A stretch of 64,000 bases of DNA, from contig CAJIYN010000001.1 in assembly GCA_905181645.1 (NCBI GenBank), positions 62,001 to 126,000 of the forward strand. Direction: 5' to 3'. The translations under genes were made by a program, and so were the position numbers. This DNA is from an uncultured SAR86 cluster bacterium (GTDB lineage: Bacteria; Pseudomonadota; Gammaproteobacteria; Magnimaribacterales; D2472). The notes beneath the pieces were generated by a model, which did no database searches, was not told the origin of the DNA, and saw only the letters and a program-made list of their open reading frames with translations. How positions within the stretch are numbered: position 1 is the first letter of the stretch; every line of letters begins with the position of its first letter. Shown here in pieces: positions 54,282 through 64,000 of the stretch.

Positions 54282-55291
54282 TAGCTATTTGATACTCTTA
54301 CATAGGCTGCTAGCTTGTCAGCTGCTTTGCCGCTATTCATTAAATCAAAAGCTAGCTCTACTCCATCAGCAATAGACTCGACTTTTCTTGCTATATATAA
54401 ACCAGCACCGGCATTAAGAGCAATCATATCTTGAACTGCAGATTTCTCACCAGCAAAGGCCTCTCGAACTAAAAGCAAACTTTCTTCAGGAGTTTGAGCA
54501 GATATCTCACTAAAGTCTGCAGTTGAAAGCCCAAAATCTTTTGGTGATATTTTGTACTGATTAATTTTATAGTTCTTAAGTTCAGAAATTGTGGTTGAGC
54601 CCGTAATAGTTATTTCATCCAGGCCATCATCTCCATGGACAATTAAGACATGCTCCATATGTAAATTTTTTGATACCTCTGAAAAAGTCTCAAGTAATTT
54701 TTTATCATAAACACCTAGAACCTGTCTTTTAGCTCCACAAGGATTGGTATGGGGGCCTAACAAGTTAAAAATAGTTTTTTGGCCTATACGTTGTCGTGCT
54801 GGCATGACATATTTCATAGATTGATGATGTAAAGGAGCAAATAAGAATACAAATCCAACCTTTGCAAAAACTTTTTCAAGTTTTTCTCTATCATGACCAA
54901 TATCAGCACCTGCAGCTGTTAAAAAATCTGCACTGCCAGACTTGCTAGAAATAGCCTTATTGCCATGCTTAGTGATTGATGCTCCTCCGGCTGCAGCAAC
55001 AAACGATGATGCTGTAGAACAGTTGAACGTATGAAGCCCTGTGCCGCCAGTCCCACAAGTATCAATATGACTTCCATCTCCCAAATTAAATCTTAAAGAT
55101 TTTTCTTTCATAACTTGAGCAGCAGCTGTTATTTCTGCCTCTTTGATGCCCTTTTTATTTAAAGCTAAAAGGAAATTTTCAATATCGCTATCATCTACTT
55201 TTCCAGTCATTATGCTTTCCACTGCAAACTGCATCTCTTCAGACTTTAAGTCCTTCTTGGCTTCTAATTTTTTTAGAATAGTTTCAATCAT
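54281..55291 (-). CDS. trpD: Anthranilate phosphoribosyltransferase
   Basis: An intact 336-residue protein: DTCGTGGTGLHTFNCST, ITKHGNKAISSKSGSADFL, MPARQRIGQKTIFNLLGPHTNP and VHGDDGLDEITI. It attaches PRPP to anthranilate. It overlaps trpG by four bases. Confidence 0.95.
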   Translation of the reverse strand: MIETILKKLEAKKDLKSEEMQFAVESIMTGKVDDSDIENFLLALNKKGIKEAEITAAAQVMKEKSLRFNLGDGSHIDTCGTGGTGLHTFNCSTASSFVAAAGGASITKHGNKAISSKSGSADFLTAAGADIGHDREKLEKVFAKVGFVFLFAPLHHQSMKYVMPARQRIGQKTIFNLLGPHTNPCGAKRQVLGVYDKKLLETFSEVSKNLHMEHVLIVHGDDGLDEITITGSTTISELKNYKINQYKISPKDFGLSTADFSEISAQTPEESLLLVREAFAGEKSAVQDMIALNAGAGLYIARKVESIADGVELAFDLMNSGKAADKLAAYVRVSNS

Positions 55292-55851
55292 AATGTTAAG
55301 AAATTTTGAATGAGTTTTTTACCAAAATCTGTTTCTATGGATTCAGGATGAAATTGTACTCCGTAAATTGGTCTTTGTTTGTGCTGAACTGCCATGATGA
55401 TGTCAGGATTATCTTTGAGTACCGAGGTTATTTCTAACTCATCTGGTAATGAGCTTTTTTCGATGATTAGGCTGTGATATCTAACCACTGAATAAGGATT
55501 ATCAATATCTTTAAATAGATCTTTATTGCTATGAGTAATTTCTGAGAGTTTCCCATGAAATATTTCTGGAGCTTTTATAATCTTGCCACCAAATGCTGCT
55601 CCTATAGATTGGTGTCCTAGACAAACTCCTAGTATGGGAACCGATGAAGCTTTTATTAAGTCAATTGAGATGCCGGCTTCATTGGGGGTACAAGGTCCTG
55701 GAGAAATTACGATCTTATTTGGATTAAGCGAAGCTATATCTTGGAGCGTTACTTCATCATTTCTTTTTACAATAACCTCTTCTCCGAGTTCTCCAATATA
55801 GTGAACTAGGTTATAGGTAAAGGAATCATAATTATCTATAACTAAAATCAT
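55288..55851 (-). CDS. trpG: Anthranilate synthase glutamine amidotransferase subunit
   Basis: An intact 187-residue class I amidotransferase. [31 protein letters not shown], the nucleophile [10 protein letters not shown] and [11 protein letters not shown] give the Cys-His-Glu triad. It supplies ammonia to TrpE; it may also serve p-aminobenzoate synthesis. Overlaps trpE and trpD by four bases each. Confidence 0.95.
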   Translation of the reverse strand: MILVIDNYDSFTYNLVHYIGELGEEVIVKRNDEVTLQDIASLNPNKIVISPGPCTPNEAGISIDLIKASSVPILGVCLGHQSIGAAFGGKIIKAPEIFHGKLSEITHSNKDLFKDIDNPYSVVRYHSLIIEKSSLPDELEITSVLKDNPDIIMAVQHKQRPIYGVQFHPESIETDFGKKLIQNFLTL

Positions 55852-57267
55852 GAAATCATCTCCATAGCATCAACAAATGCCTTGGATTTTTGTTTACATT
55901 CTAGCCACTCATTTTCTGGCACTGAATCAGCAACTATTCCAGCTCCAGCTCCAACATGAATAATATTATCTTTAATAACAGCAGTTCTTATTGCTATAGC
56001 TGTATCTATATTGCCATTCCAAGAAATATATCCTATAGCTCCGCCATAAATTCCTCTAGAGCTTGGTTCGAGTTCATGAATAATTTCCATTGCTCTTATT
56101 TTTGGGGCCCCAGATAAAGTGCCAGCAGGCAGTGATGCTTTGAGAGCATCGATATAATTTAAATCGCTATTAATACTGCCAACAACATTTGAAACGATAT
56201 GCATTACGTGTGAGTATTTCTCAATAATCATTTTATCAGTGACTTTTACTGATCCAATTTTTGAAACTTTACCAACATCATTTCTTCCCAAGTCAATTAG
56301 CATTAAGTGTTCAGCTATTTCCTTTGGATCATTTAATAAATCTTTTTCATTCAAATTATCCTCTTCAGATGAAGTTCCTGCTATAGGCCTTATAGTTGCA
56401 ATATTATTGTTATCGACTCGAGTTAATATTTCAGGAGATGAGCCGACTATTGCAAAGTCATTTAAATTGAGAAAATACATATATGGAGATGGATTAAGTT
56501 TGCGGATTGCTCTATATAAAACGAATGGATCACCATGGAAATCTGAGCAAAAATCTTGGGCAAGAACTACCTGCATAACATCACCCTCTTTGATATAACT
56601 CTTAATTACATCAACAGCATCAAGATATTCTGGCTTGGTGAAGTTTGATTTAAATTCAAGACTTCCTGTGGGCTTTTTAAAATCATCATTAGGATTGCCA
56701 GAAGTTATCATCTTTTTTATCAATTTTATCTAACTCAGCCTTATATACATCTTTCTCATTTTCCAATAAACTTTTGAATTAGCAAAGTTGTCATAAACAA
56801 TTAATTTTTCTGCCTTGATCAGAAATATTTCTGGCATATGATCTTTAAATTTCGAATTCTTCGCAGTTAAATCAGCAATTCTAGCTTCAGCATATTGAGC
56901 ACTCTCATAAGCAAAAAATCCGACATAACCACCATAAAATCTAGGCATTCCATCTAATTCAGGTGCTGAATCTTGCGAGGTAATATCTTGAATACTGCTT
57001 AGTGGATCTCTAGAATAATGATAACTAAAATTACGACAAATTAAACCTGAAATTTTTATAGAATCAGATTCAGCCAAATCCAATAATTGAATATTGAGCC
57101 CACTTGTCCCCTCCTTCCACAGATTCTAGTAAGAAGGTATTTTGCTGTCCTGAAATTTTTAAATATAAAGAAATAGGTGAGTCTCCAGCATTATCAATTT
57201 CTCTAGTTAAAGGAACTATTGAATAGGCTGAATTAGCATAATTTATATACTCTTCTTTTGTAGTCAT
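55848..57267 (-). CDS. trpE: Anthranilate synthase component I, frameshifted
   Basis: Start ATG ending at 57267. N-terminal part [21 protein letters not shown] and [20 protein letters not shown], then [12 protein letters not shown]-like, then the chorismate domain [50 protein letters not shown] and [16 protein letters not shown]. TrpE makes anthranilate from chorismate. Frames change at ~57075 and ~56725. It heads the trpEGDC operon; no trp leader peptide is visible. Confidence 0.92.
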
Positions 57268-57268
57268 G

Positions 57269-57670
57269 TTAAAAATCTATTATGTGTCCGCTGGAAATAT
57301 TATGCTCTTTAAACCAGCCTTTATTTACTTCTAAAGCGAAAGCAGCTTTATTTTTAGAGCATGTGCTTGCTTCAGACATGGGAACCATATCATAAATTTC
57401 TAAAATTTCTTTTTCTTTGGACATAAAAGCAATGCTTAGAGGAATTTTAGTATTTTTCATCCACATACATCTTGAAGTGTAGTCTTCCCATACAAAAAGC
57501 ATGCCTGTATTTGATTGAAGTGATGACCTAAACATTAACCCTCTTCTCCTAGAAGAAAAATTATCTGCTACTTCAATATTAGGTAATATTGATTTTAAGT
57601 TTACAACTTTGGGTTCTGTGAATAGGAAACAGCAGGTAGGACGAGACTACTGATTAAAAAAAATTTAAGA
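57269..57670 (-). CDS. DUF192 family lipoprotein or exported protein, one frameshift
   Basis: SSRRRGLMFRSSLQSNTGMLFVWED, CMWMKNTKIPLSIAFM and ASTCSKNKAAFALEVNKGWF are DUF192. The 5' part reads [13 protein letters not shown] then TCCFLFTEPKVVN after a frameshift at ~57640, so a lipoprotein-like signal peptide is likely. Start uncertain. Function unknown. It overlaps the rpe stop region. Confidence 0.8.
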
Positions 57671-58334
57671 AATTTGTGCGCGGAGATTTGTGATGGTGTC
57701 TTCATAATTATCAGTGCCAAAAATTGCAGAACCAGCAACAAATGTATCAGCACCAGCTTTAGCGACTTCAGCAATAGTGCTTAAGTTAACACCCCCATCA
57801 ACTTCTAATCGAATATCTTTTCCAGTTTCATCAATCATTTTGCGAACTTTAGCGATTTTATTTAAAGTGCCCTTCAATAAAACTCTGACCTCCAAATCCT
57901 GGATTTACACTCATAAGTAATACAAGATCTAAATCTTCAATTACATCCTCAAGTACGTTAAGAGAAGTGCCTGGATTAATTGCTAGTCCAACCTTGCAGC
58001 CAGCATCTTTAATGGCATTAATAGATCTATGGACATGCTTTGTGGCTTCAGGATGAAAGCTAACTAGATCAGCGCCAGCTTTAATAAAAGCTGCAGCCAA
58101 ATCATCTACAGGTTCAATCATAAGATGAACATCAATAAAATTCTTTATGCCGTAGTCTCGAAGAGACTTGCATACCATAGGTCCTATGGTTAAATTTGGA
58201 ACATAGTGATTATCCATAACATCAAAATGGATCCAGTCAGCTCCAGCCGCTAAAACAGAGACAACCTCTTCTCCAAGAGTTGCAAAATTAGAAGCTAAAA
58301 TTGAAGGTGCAATTATGTATTTCTTATCGCTCAT
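57665..58334 (-). CDS. rpe: Ribulose-phosphate 3-epimerase, one frameshift
   Basis: [57 protein letters not shown], then, after a frameshift at ~57870, [14 protein letters not shown] and [13 protein letters not shown]. All metal and phosphate-binding motifs are there. It interconverts ribulose and xylulose 5-phosphate. It follows murU on the same strand. Confidence 0.95.
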
Positions 58335-58337
58335 TGG

Positions 58338-59009
58338 CTAATTCTCTTCTTTATGGGCACTAATGGCAAGAGAAAGTCTTTCAGGGGACCCAACATCTAT
58401 CCATAATTCACTAGCTTTATGGCCTGAAATTTTATTTTGGTTAATGAGATCTTTGAGTACGTAATTCCATATATCAAAAGGCGCTTTAGGGAATTGGTTT
58501 GTTTTGAAAATAATTGGATTGATAATGGATATTCCCGCAAATGTGAGCTCATTATGAGATTCAGAAATAGTAACTTTATTATTTTTTATAGAGAAATCTC
58601 CAAGCTTATTATGATCTGGATTAGGAACACCGACTAAGTAGGCAGATGCAGTCTTAGTTGGAAGTTTATCTATTGGTATCTCATGATAGGTGTCTGCATT
58701 AATCAAAAGAAATGGCTCATCACCAAGGTGCTCAAGAGCATTTAAAATACCGCCACCTGTTCCAAGAATACATTGTTCTTTTATAACTGTAATATCAAGA
58801 TCTGCATAATTTTCAGCTAAATGTTTTTCGATCATATCTCCAAGATAGGAGACATTGATAACGATTTCAGTGATGCCTGTACCTAAAATTTTATTAATAT
58901 TTCTATCAAGTAGAGTTTCTGTTCCTACTTCGATTAGAGGCTTTGGCATATCTTTAGTAAATGGCAACAGTCTTTTGCCTATACCTGCTGCAAGAACCAT
59001 TGCTTTCAT
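58338..59009 (-). CDS. murU: Nucleotidyltransferase, N-acetylmuramate-1-phosphate uridylyltransferase
   Basis: An intact 223-residue protein. MVLAAGIGKRLLPFTKDMPKPLIEVG and LGTGGGILNAL are sugar-nucleotidyltransferase motifs. Its start overlaps the stop of an AmgK-like kinase (ATGA). In the family the AmgK/MurU pair recycles peptidoglycan MurNAc into UDP-MurNAc. The pairing supports MurU over other nucleotidyltransferases. Confidence 0.85.
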   Translation of the reverse strand: MKAMVLAAGIGKRLLPFTKDMPKPLIEVGTETLLDRNINKILGTGITEIVINVSYLGDMIEKHLAENYADLDITVIKEQCILGTGGGILNALEHLGDEPFLLINADTYHEIPIDKLPTKTASAYLVGVPNPDHNKLGDFSIKNNKVTISESHNELTFAGISIINPIIFKTNQFPKAPFDIWNYVLKDLINQNKISGHKASELWIDVGSPERLSLAISAHKEEN

Positions 59010-59932
59010 ATTGATGCGAGTTTCTCTATTAATTTAGGTTTAATTGTATCAATTAAATGATTTTTACAGGACAAGTCATTAGGGATAATACTTATCAAAT
59101 TATCCAAAATTACGGGTAAGTCATTTAATCCTAAAAGACCTATTATTATTTATATATAGTCTTTTAAATCCTTGTTTATCATATTTCTTTGAATACCACC
59201 CCACCTAAAACACTCAAATAATGCATCAACATTTAAATCTACTGAAGATTTCGTTTTATAAAATGCCAAAGATTCTTTTATAAAAGCTTCATCAAATGTT
59301 AAATAGTGGTCTAGCAATATTCCAGCTAGATCTATTCCAATAGGTCCTATACAAAGGTCTTGAAAATCTATAACACTAATTACATTAGCTTTTGAGGCAA
59401 TAAGATTCCTTCTTTCAAAATCAAAATGGCAATTGAGTTTAGGGCTATCCCTAAGATTTTTTATATTGAAATTATATTTAAAAATAAAAAATCAGCCTTA
59501 GATATTAATTGTTCTGAAATGGAAATATTGTTAGATGGTGATCCAAAATATATAAAGCATATTAAAAAAATAGAATAAAGGAAAAAAATGAAACTATACA
59601 TGGTTAATTATATTAATTCTTCTTTATTAGCTGTTAGTGAAAATTTCTAAGAGATCATCATCTCCAAGATCTTCTTGAATAGTGATGCCTAGCTCTGGGC
59701 TATGAAGTAAAACTTTAGGTACATTTACATCATGTGAAGATAATGCATCTGCTAAGTTACAGAATTCGAGATGATCGCCATTTGATATATCTAAAAAACA
59801 GAGTACTAAATGATTCGAGTTATGAATTAATCTCCAGTACTCTCTTCCACTTGCCTCCAACTTAAGAGCTATAGCTCTTTCACACTCATAACCGCACTGA
59901 GCTGCTAACTCTATAATCTGTGATTCTTTCAA
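59006..59932 (-). CDS. amgK: AmgK-like amino-sugar kinase, broken, foreign insert
   Basis: N-terminal kinase lobe GREYWRLIHNSNHLVLCFLD and PELGITIQEDLGDDDLLEIF. The C-terminal lobe reads HFDFERRNLIA and ISVIDFQDLCIGPIGIDLAGIL (the aminoglycoside-phosphotransferase DxxN/DFD-type motifs), and ends LIDTIKPKLIEKLASI. AmgK phosphorylates MurNAc or GlcNAc at C1, feeding MurU. From ~59458 to ~59640 the sequence belongs to the other strand and to something else, so ~60 middle residues are missing. Further frame changes at ~59150. Confidence 0.75.
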
Positions 59933-59933
59933 A

Positions 59934-60780
59934 TTAGCTGTTTTTTACCTCATCTGGCAATGGAGTATTATCTGGAACAAAGAAATCAGGCATTAATTCT
60001 GCAAAAGGAACATTTGCATACTTGGTAAAATCTCTGACGCCTGCTTCATAAAGAACTATGTCATCGATACAAAAATTACCACTAAAGCTTTTAGAGTCTT
60101 TGGTTAAAATTGTATAAGCAGCATCAGCCATGATGTCTACATTTCTTGATAATCTCATAATTTCATCTCCACCAAGATGATTCTGAACAGCTGCAGTTGC
60201 TATTGCAGTTCTAGGCCATAACGCATTTACTGCAACACCTTGATCTTTAAATTCTTCAGCCATTCCTAAAACGCACATACTCATAGTGTATTTAGCCATG
60301 GTGTAGCCAACATGAGAACCACTTTGGACTCATATCAAGAGGCGGTGCTAGGTTTAAAATATGAGGATTAGATGCTTTTAGTAAATGCGGTAAACAGTAT
60401 TTACTTACCATGTAAGTACCTCTTCCGTTAATTTGATGCATAAGATCATATCTTTTCATTTCAGTGTCTGTAACATTTGTTAATTGAATAGCTGAAGCAT
60501 TATTGATACATATATCTATACCCCCAAAATGCTCAACAGCTTTATTGACTGCATCACGAACATTATCTTCGTCACGGATATCACATACCATTGGTAAGGC
60601 ATCACCCGCAATTATCTCTTCTGCTGCTGAGTAAATTGTTCCAGCAAGTTTTGGATGAGGTTCTGCAGTTTTAGCAGCCAAAACTACTTTAGCGCCATCT
60701 TGCGCAGCTCGTTTTCCTATTTCTAGGCCAATGCCTCTGCTGCCACCTGATATAAAAATAACTTTGTCTTTTAAACTCAT
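59934..60780 (-). CDS. SDR family oxidoreductase (HSDL2-like), one frameshift
   Basis: VIFISGGSRGIGLEIGKRAA (nucleotide site), CDIRDEDNV, INNASAIQLTN, then GYTMAKYTMSMCVLG (Tyr and Lys of the catalytic motif) after a frameshift at ~60310. The insert-type region GDEIMRLSRNVDIMADAAYTIL is typical of HSDL2-like SDRs, which act on lipid or steroid-like alcohols. It lies in tandem with a second SDR gene. Confidence 0.85.
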
Positions 60781-60791
60781 AATTTTTTCCT

Positions 60792-61533
60792 TTAAAATTT
60801 TTCTAAATAAGGTCTAAGATCTAATTCTTGTGTCCAAGCCGATCTGTCTTGCGAATGGACGTTCCAATAAGTCTCAGCGATCTTTTCAGGGCTTAGGATA
60901 CCGTCTTTTTCTTTAAGTGCATATGTGTCTGGAAAATTTTCTTTTATCCATGGCGTATCAATTGCTCCGTCAATAATCATATGTGCAACGTGAATGCCCT
61001 CTGGGCCAAGTTCTCTTGCCATGCTTTGAGATAATGCTCTTAATGCAAATTTAGCTCCTGCAAATGCAGAAAAACCTGAACTACCTCTAATAGAAGCTGT
61101 AGCACCGGTGAATAGGATTGATCCATGACCTCTTGGTTTCATATATTTTGCAGCCTCCCTTCCAGTTAAGAACCCAGCGAATGCTGCCATTTCCCAGACC
61201 TTTCTGTAAACTCGAGCAGTGGTATCTTCTATGGGGAAGAAAACATTAGCCCCTGGATTAAAAATGACTACATCAATGGGTGCAATATTTTCTTCAACTT
61301 CTTTAAATAAGCTAACAATTGAATCCTCATCACGAGCATCGAATACCAAACCCTTGAGCCCATCCTCCTTCGCTCTTAATTTGATTGGTTAATGTGTCAA
61401 GTTCAGCCATGCTTCTTTCTCTTCGAACTGGGCATACCTTGTATCCTTCTTTAGCAAATTTTTTTGTTAAGGCGCTTCCGGTTGCAACACCTGCACCAAT
61501 TATGATGGCTGAGTAATCTGAATTATTTTTCAT
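60792..61533 (-). CDS. SDR family protein with Phe in place of the catalytic Tyr, one frameshift
   Basis: SAIIIGAGVATGSALTKKFA at the N-terminus, ILFTGATASIRGSSGFSAFAGAKFALRALSQ, ARELGPEGIHVAHMIIDGAID. The YxxxK motif is FAGAK here; this matches a known SDR branch in which Tyr is not conserved. The frame changes at ~61345. It may be a reductase with different chemistry or a non-catalytic binder. Confidence 0.8.
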
Positions 61534-61582
61534 ATGAAATTTTATCTTGTAATATTAAACTTTAACAAATTAATTAATAAAA

Positions 61583-62182
61583 ATGAAAGTAGACTTTATA
61601 TTTGATTTTGCTAGTCCTAACGCTTACTTCTGCCACAGAGTCATTCCAGAAATTGAAAAGAGAACTGGAGCAACTTTTAACTACGTCCCTTGTTTGTTGG
61701 GAGGTATCTTTAAAATTACTAACAACCAAGCGCCCATGATGGCCTTTAATGGCATAACAAATAAACTGGAATATCAAAATATAGAAATTCAAAGATTTAT
61801 AAAAAAACATAATCTTGCACACTTCACTATGAACTCATTTTTTCCAGTTATGACTCTTCAGCTCCAACGAGCTGCTATTGCTGCAATGTCTTTAAATGTC
61901 TTTGATGCTTATATAGAAACGATATTTAAAGGAATGTGGGAAGAAAGTTTAAATCTTGCAGATCAAGATGTTCTTGTAAAGCTTCTGACTGACAAGACTG
62001 AAATAGATATTAATAACCTCGTTGAACAAATGCAGAGTCAGGAAACTAAAGATCAATTGATTCAAAATACTAGTGATGCCGTTGAAAGAGGTGCTTTTGG
62101 AATACCCACTTTTTTTGCAGATGATGAAATATTTTTTGGAAAAGATAGCTTGGGCGATCTTGAAGAGTTTATTACAAAATAG
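61583..62182 (+). CDS. 2-hydroxychromene-2-carboxylate isomerase-like protein (DsbA fold)
   Basis: An intact 199-residue protein. VDFIFDFASPNAYFCHRVIP, the C-terminal FGIPTFFADDEIFFGKDSL and a kappa-GST-like helical insert are typical. HCCA isomerases use glutathione in aromatic-compound breakdown; marine relatives may have other substrates. It sits opposite the SDR pair, which would fit an aromatic- or polyketide-like pathway, but this is inference. Confidence 0.85.
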   Translation: MKVDFIFDFASPNAYFCHRVIPEIEKRTGATFNYVPCLLGGIFKITNNQAPMMAFNGITNKLEYQNIEIQRFIKKHNLAHFTMNSFFPVMTLQLQRAAIAAMSLNVFDAYIETIFKGMWEESLNLADQDVLVKLLTDKTEIDINNLVEQMQSQETKDQLIQNTSDAVERGAFGIPTFFADDEIFFGKDSLGDLEEFITK

Positions 62183-62232
62183 AACTTTCCATAAAATACG
62201 CTTTCCAAGCTAACAGGTATAAAATAAACAAA

Positions 62233-64000
62233 ATGAAAAAAACGCAATTAGCTGCTGTGTCAGCAATATTATTGTTAGCATTCAATCTTGGTGCTGAGAA
62301 TAATAATTCAGAGCTAATAACTGTAGATAAAACATATAGCGCTTCATCTTGCCTTGTTTACAATCCAAATATAGGGATCATAGTTAAAGATAAAAATATT
62401 AGTGTTGAGGCTGATTCACTAAAATTTTATGATAATCAGGCTATTAGTCTTAATAACAATGTAAAAATTGATTTTCCTGGCGGTCTGCTAAATTCTTCTA
62501 ATGCGTTAATTGGAGCTTCTAAAGAATTAGTAGAATTTAAAGAAAATACAACCCTGTCTCTTGAACAAGTGCTCTTAAAAGGTAATGAAGGCTTCTTTAA
62601 TAGATCAAATGATCAGATTCAAATGGAAGATGGTAGTATTTTTCTTTCTTTAAAAGGTTTAAATATTAGCTTTAAGTCCTTAGAGGGCTCTTTAAGTGAT
62701 CAGCTTTCAATTAAAGAAGCAGAGATTACCTCTTGCGCAGATCCTAAAATAGGTTGGCTCATTGGAGCTGATGATTTGGTGTTAAATAATAAAACTTCTA
62801 GGGGTTATGCTAGAAACCTTACCTTAAAACTTGGTGGAGCTAGCGTAATTAAAGCTCCCTATCTTCCATTTGCAACAACTAGCGAAAGATTATCTGGATT
62901 CTTGGAGCCCTCTATTTCATCCTCTTCTGATGGTATTGATTTTTCTATTCCTTACTTTGCAATATTATCAGACCATTCAGATATTACACTGGGCGCAAGA
63001 AATATTGCCGAAAGAGGTTCTGTAGCATAATTTATGGTTTCAAGGAATATACAAAATCCAGTTATCTGATCGAAAAACATCTATTTTAACAGTGATAAGG
63101 TTGAGTTTTAATTTTCCTGGATTTAAAGATTCAAGATGGGCTTTTAAACTTCAAGATTCCTTAATGCTTAATAAGACTTCAATAATAATTGACTGGGCTG
63201 AAGTTTCTGATGCTATGGTTTTAAGAGATATCCCAGGAGAAATTACCGCAATTGTAATGTTTCCATCATTATTTAAATCAAAATATTATTATAAGTTCTC
63301 GTTTTAACAATTTAGCAATTGAACTTGAGCATCAAGGCTTTCAATCTTTAAACCCTCTTCTTTCAAATGGTTATAAAAAATCACCTTCGATTGATCTTAA
63401 TTTTAATAAAAGATTCTAATTTTAGAGGCAATGATAACCCGTTCTTTGTTTGGAAATATTAATGCTAGTAGAAATTCTGCCTAAAAACTTAAGTATTTAA
63501 ATAATATTGAAAAGCTTTTGAAAAGTACTCTTGTGGTACCTCAATATCAATTTTTGGTATTCCTATAGATTTTAACAATGAAAAGTTAATGCGTCCTGCT
63601 TTATTCTTTTTATCGTGACGTAATAAAGCAATTATTTCATTTTGTTCTATTGCTGATATTTTAACTATTCCATAGTGATTTGAAAAGGTAGTTTTAATGT
63701 CATTTGCTTCATCTATTTCAAGTCCGCTGCAATGGACTGATCAAATATGGCTTCTAAAACCATGTTTTTTCAAATGATCGCTTTTCAGGAATGGATAGAA
63801 TTGCTGATGACTCTTCTCATAGTATTGGTTTTACTTATAAAATAAGAAAATCTAGTCGAGATATATTTAAATTTGGTATTGCCAAAAAATATAATCATTC
63901 TGAAAATAAAGTTTATCTGACTGCCATGCCTCCTATGATGAATAATAGGAATAAATTTATTATGTCCTCAATGTGGATGCCTAATATGAATAATTCATTC
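62233..64000 (+). CDS. lptD: LPS-assembly protein LptD, frameshifted, partial at the right edge, foreign insert
   Basis: Start ATG at 62233 with a signal peptide (LAAVSAILLLAFNLGA). The N-terminal OstA-type domain reads ISVEADSLKFYDN, INLNNNVKIDFPGG-like, and the conserved CADPKIGW. The LptD barrel begins KAPYLPFAT, GFLEPSISSSSDG and DFSIPYFAILS. Frames break at ~63028, ~63300 and ~63420. The stretch ~63430-63770 belongs to another gene; LptD resumes MDRIADDSSHSIGF and runs off the window. LptD inserts LPS into the outer membrane, with SurA and LptE. Confidence 0.85.
63489..63735 (-). pseudogene. AroB C-terminal fragment inside lptD
   Basis: On the minus strand, SGLEIDEANDIKTTFSNHYG, KISAIEQNEIIALLRHDKKN and GRINFSLLKSIGIPKIDIEV are the C-terminal part of 3-dehydroquinate synthase, with the HDKKN motif. 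Style and length recall Bacteroidetes AroB. The rest of aroB is absent. It lies inside lptD on the opposite strand. Confidence 0.65.

Overview
The window is about 64 kb of AT-rich DNA (A+T dominates in genes and spacers) from what looks like a marine gammaproteobacterium, most like the SAR86 clade. This is inferred from gene content: TonB-dependent receptors, a GcvT/DmdA-like protein, nickel superoxide dismutase, MntR with an MntX-like protein, an SO2930-type cytochrome with its beta-helix partner, and the rsmE-gshB-tonB-ruvX-dnaG-rpoD order. Genes are densely packed and often overlap by a few bases.

Layout. 1-10.5 kb: end of cobT, a diiron protein, the beta-helix/diheme cytochrome pair, a Bax-inhibitor-type membrane protein, a DUF305-LVIVD protein, type II pantothenate kinase and a sterol-desaturase-like protein. 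10.4-17.7 kb: cysE, an S46 peptidase, then an oxidative-stress and metal block (katG, a small His-containing membrane protein, sodN, sodX, mntR, candidate mntX) with Fur-like boxes and a good MntR box. 18-29 kb: LOG protein, tRNA-Ala, a Fur-controlled TonB receptor, doxX, hflX, a steroid-reductase-like pair, aroK, a YeiH-type exporter and a second TonB receptor. 29-41 kb: amidohydrolase, GH3 glucosidase, a Gfo/Idh-aldo/keto reductase fusion, a GPH sugar symporter, alpha/beta hydrolase, LhgO-like oxidase, a DUF962 protein, the DmdA-like protein and a DUF411 protein. 42-53.5 kb: tRNA(CAT), rpoD, dnaG, ruvX, tonB, gshB, rsmE, a histidine phosphatase, fis, purH, purD and coq7. 53.5-64 kb: trpCDGE, DUF192, rpe, murU-amgK, two SDRs, an HCCA-isomerase-like protein and the start of lptD.

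Quality. More than half of the longer genes carry frameshifts, including genes that must work (rpoD, dnaG, purH, purD, trpE, lptD). In several genes the native middle or end is also missing and is replaced by 0.1-0.35 kb of an unrelated gene, sometimes in reverse orientation and sometimes looking like another marine taxon or a phage. Examples are a BNR-repeat piece in DUF305-LVIVD, an NqrF-like piece in the S46 peptidase, a phage-like piece in GH3, a PdxA piece on DUF411, and an AroB piece inside lptD. The simplest reading is indel-rich metagenomic assembly with wrong gap filling, not biology, so coordinates of broken genes are spans covering several frames.

The most credible biological leads are: a Fur-box-adjacent three-helix RNA candidate between S46 and katG; the MntR box and mntX candidate; the small gene ahead of sodN; a partly duplicated tRNA next to rpoD with TGTAGCA repeats, like a remnant integration site; and the bifunctional oxidoreductase beside the sugar transporter.
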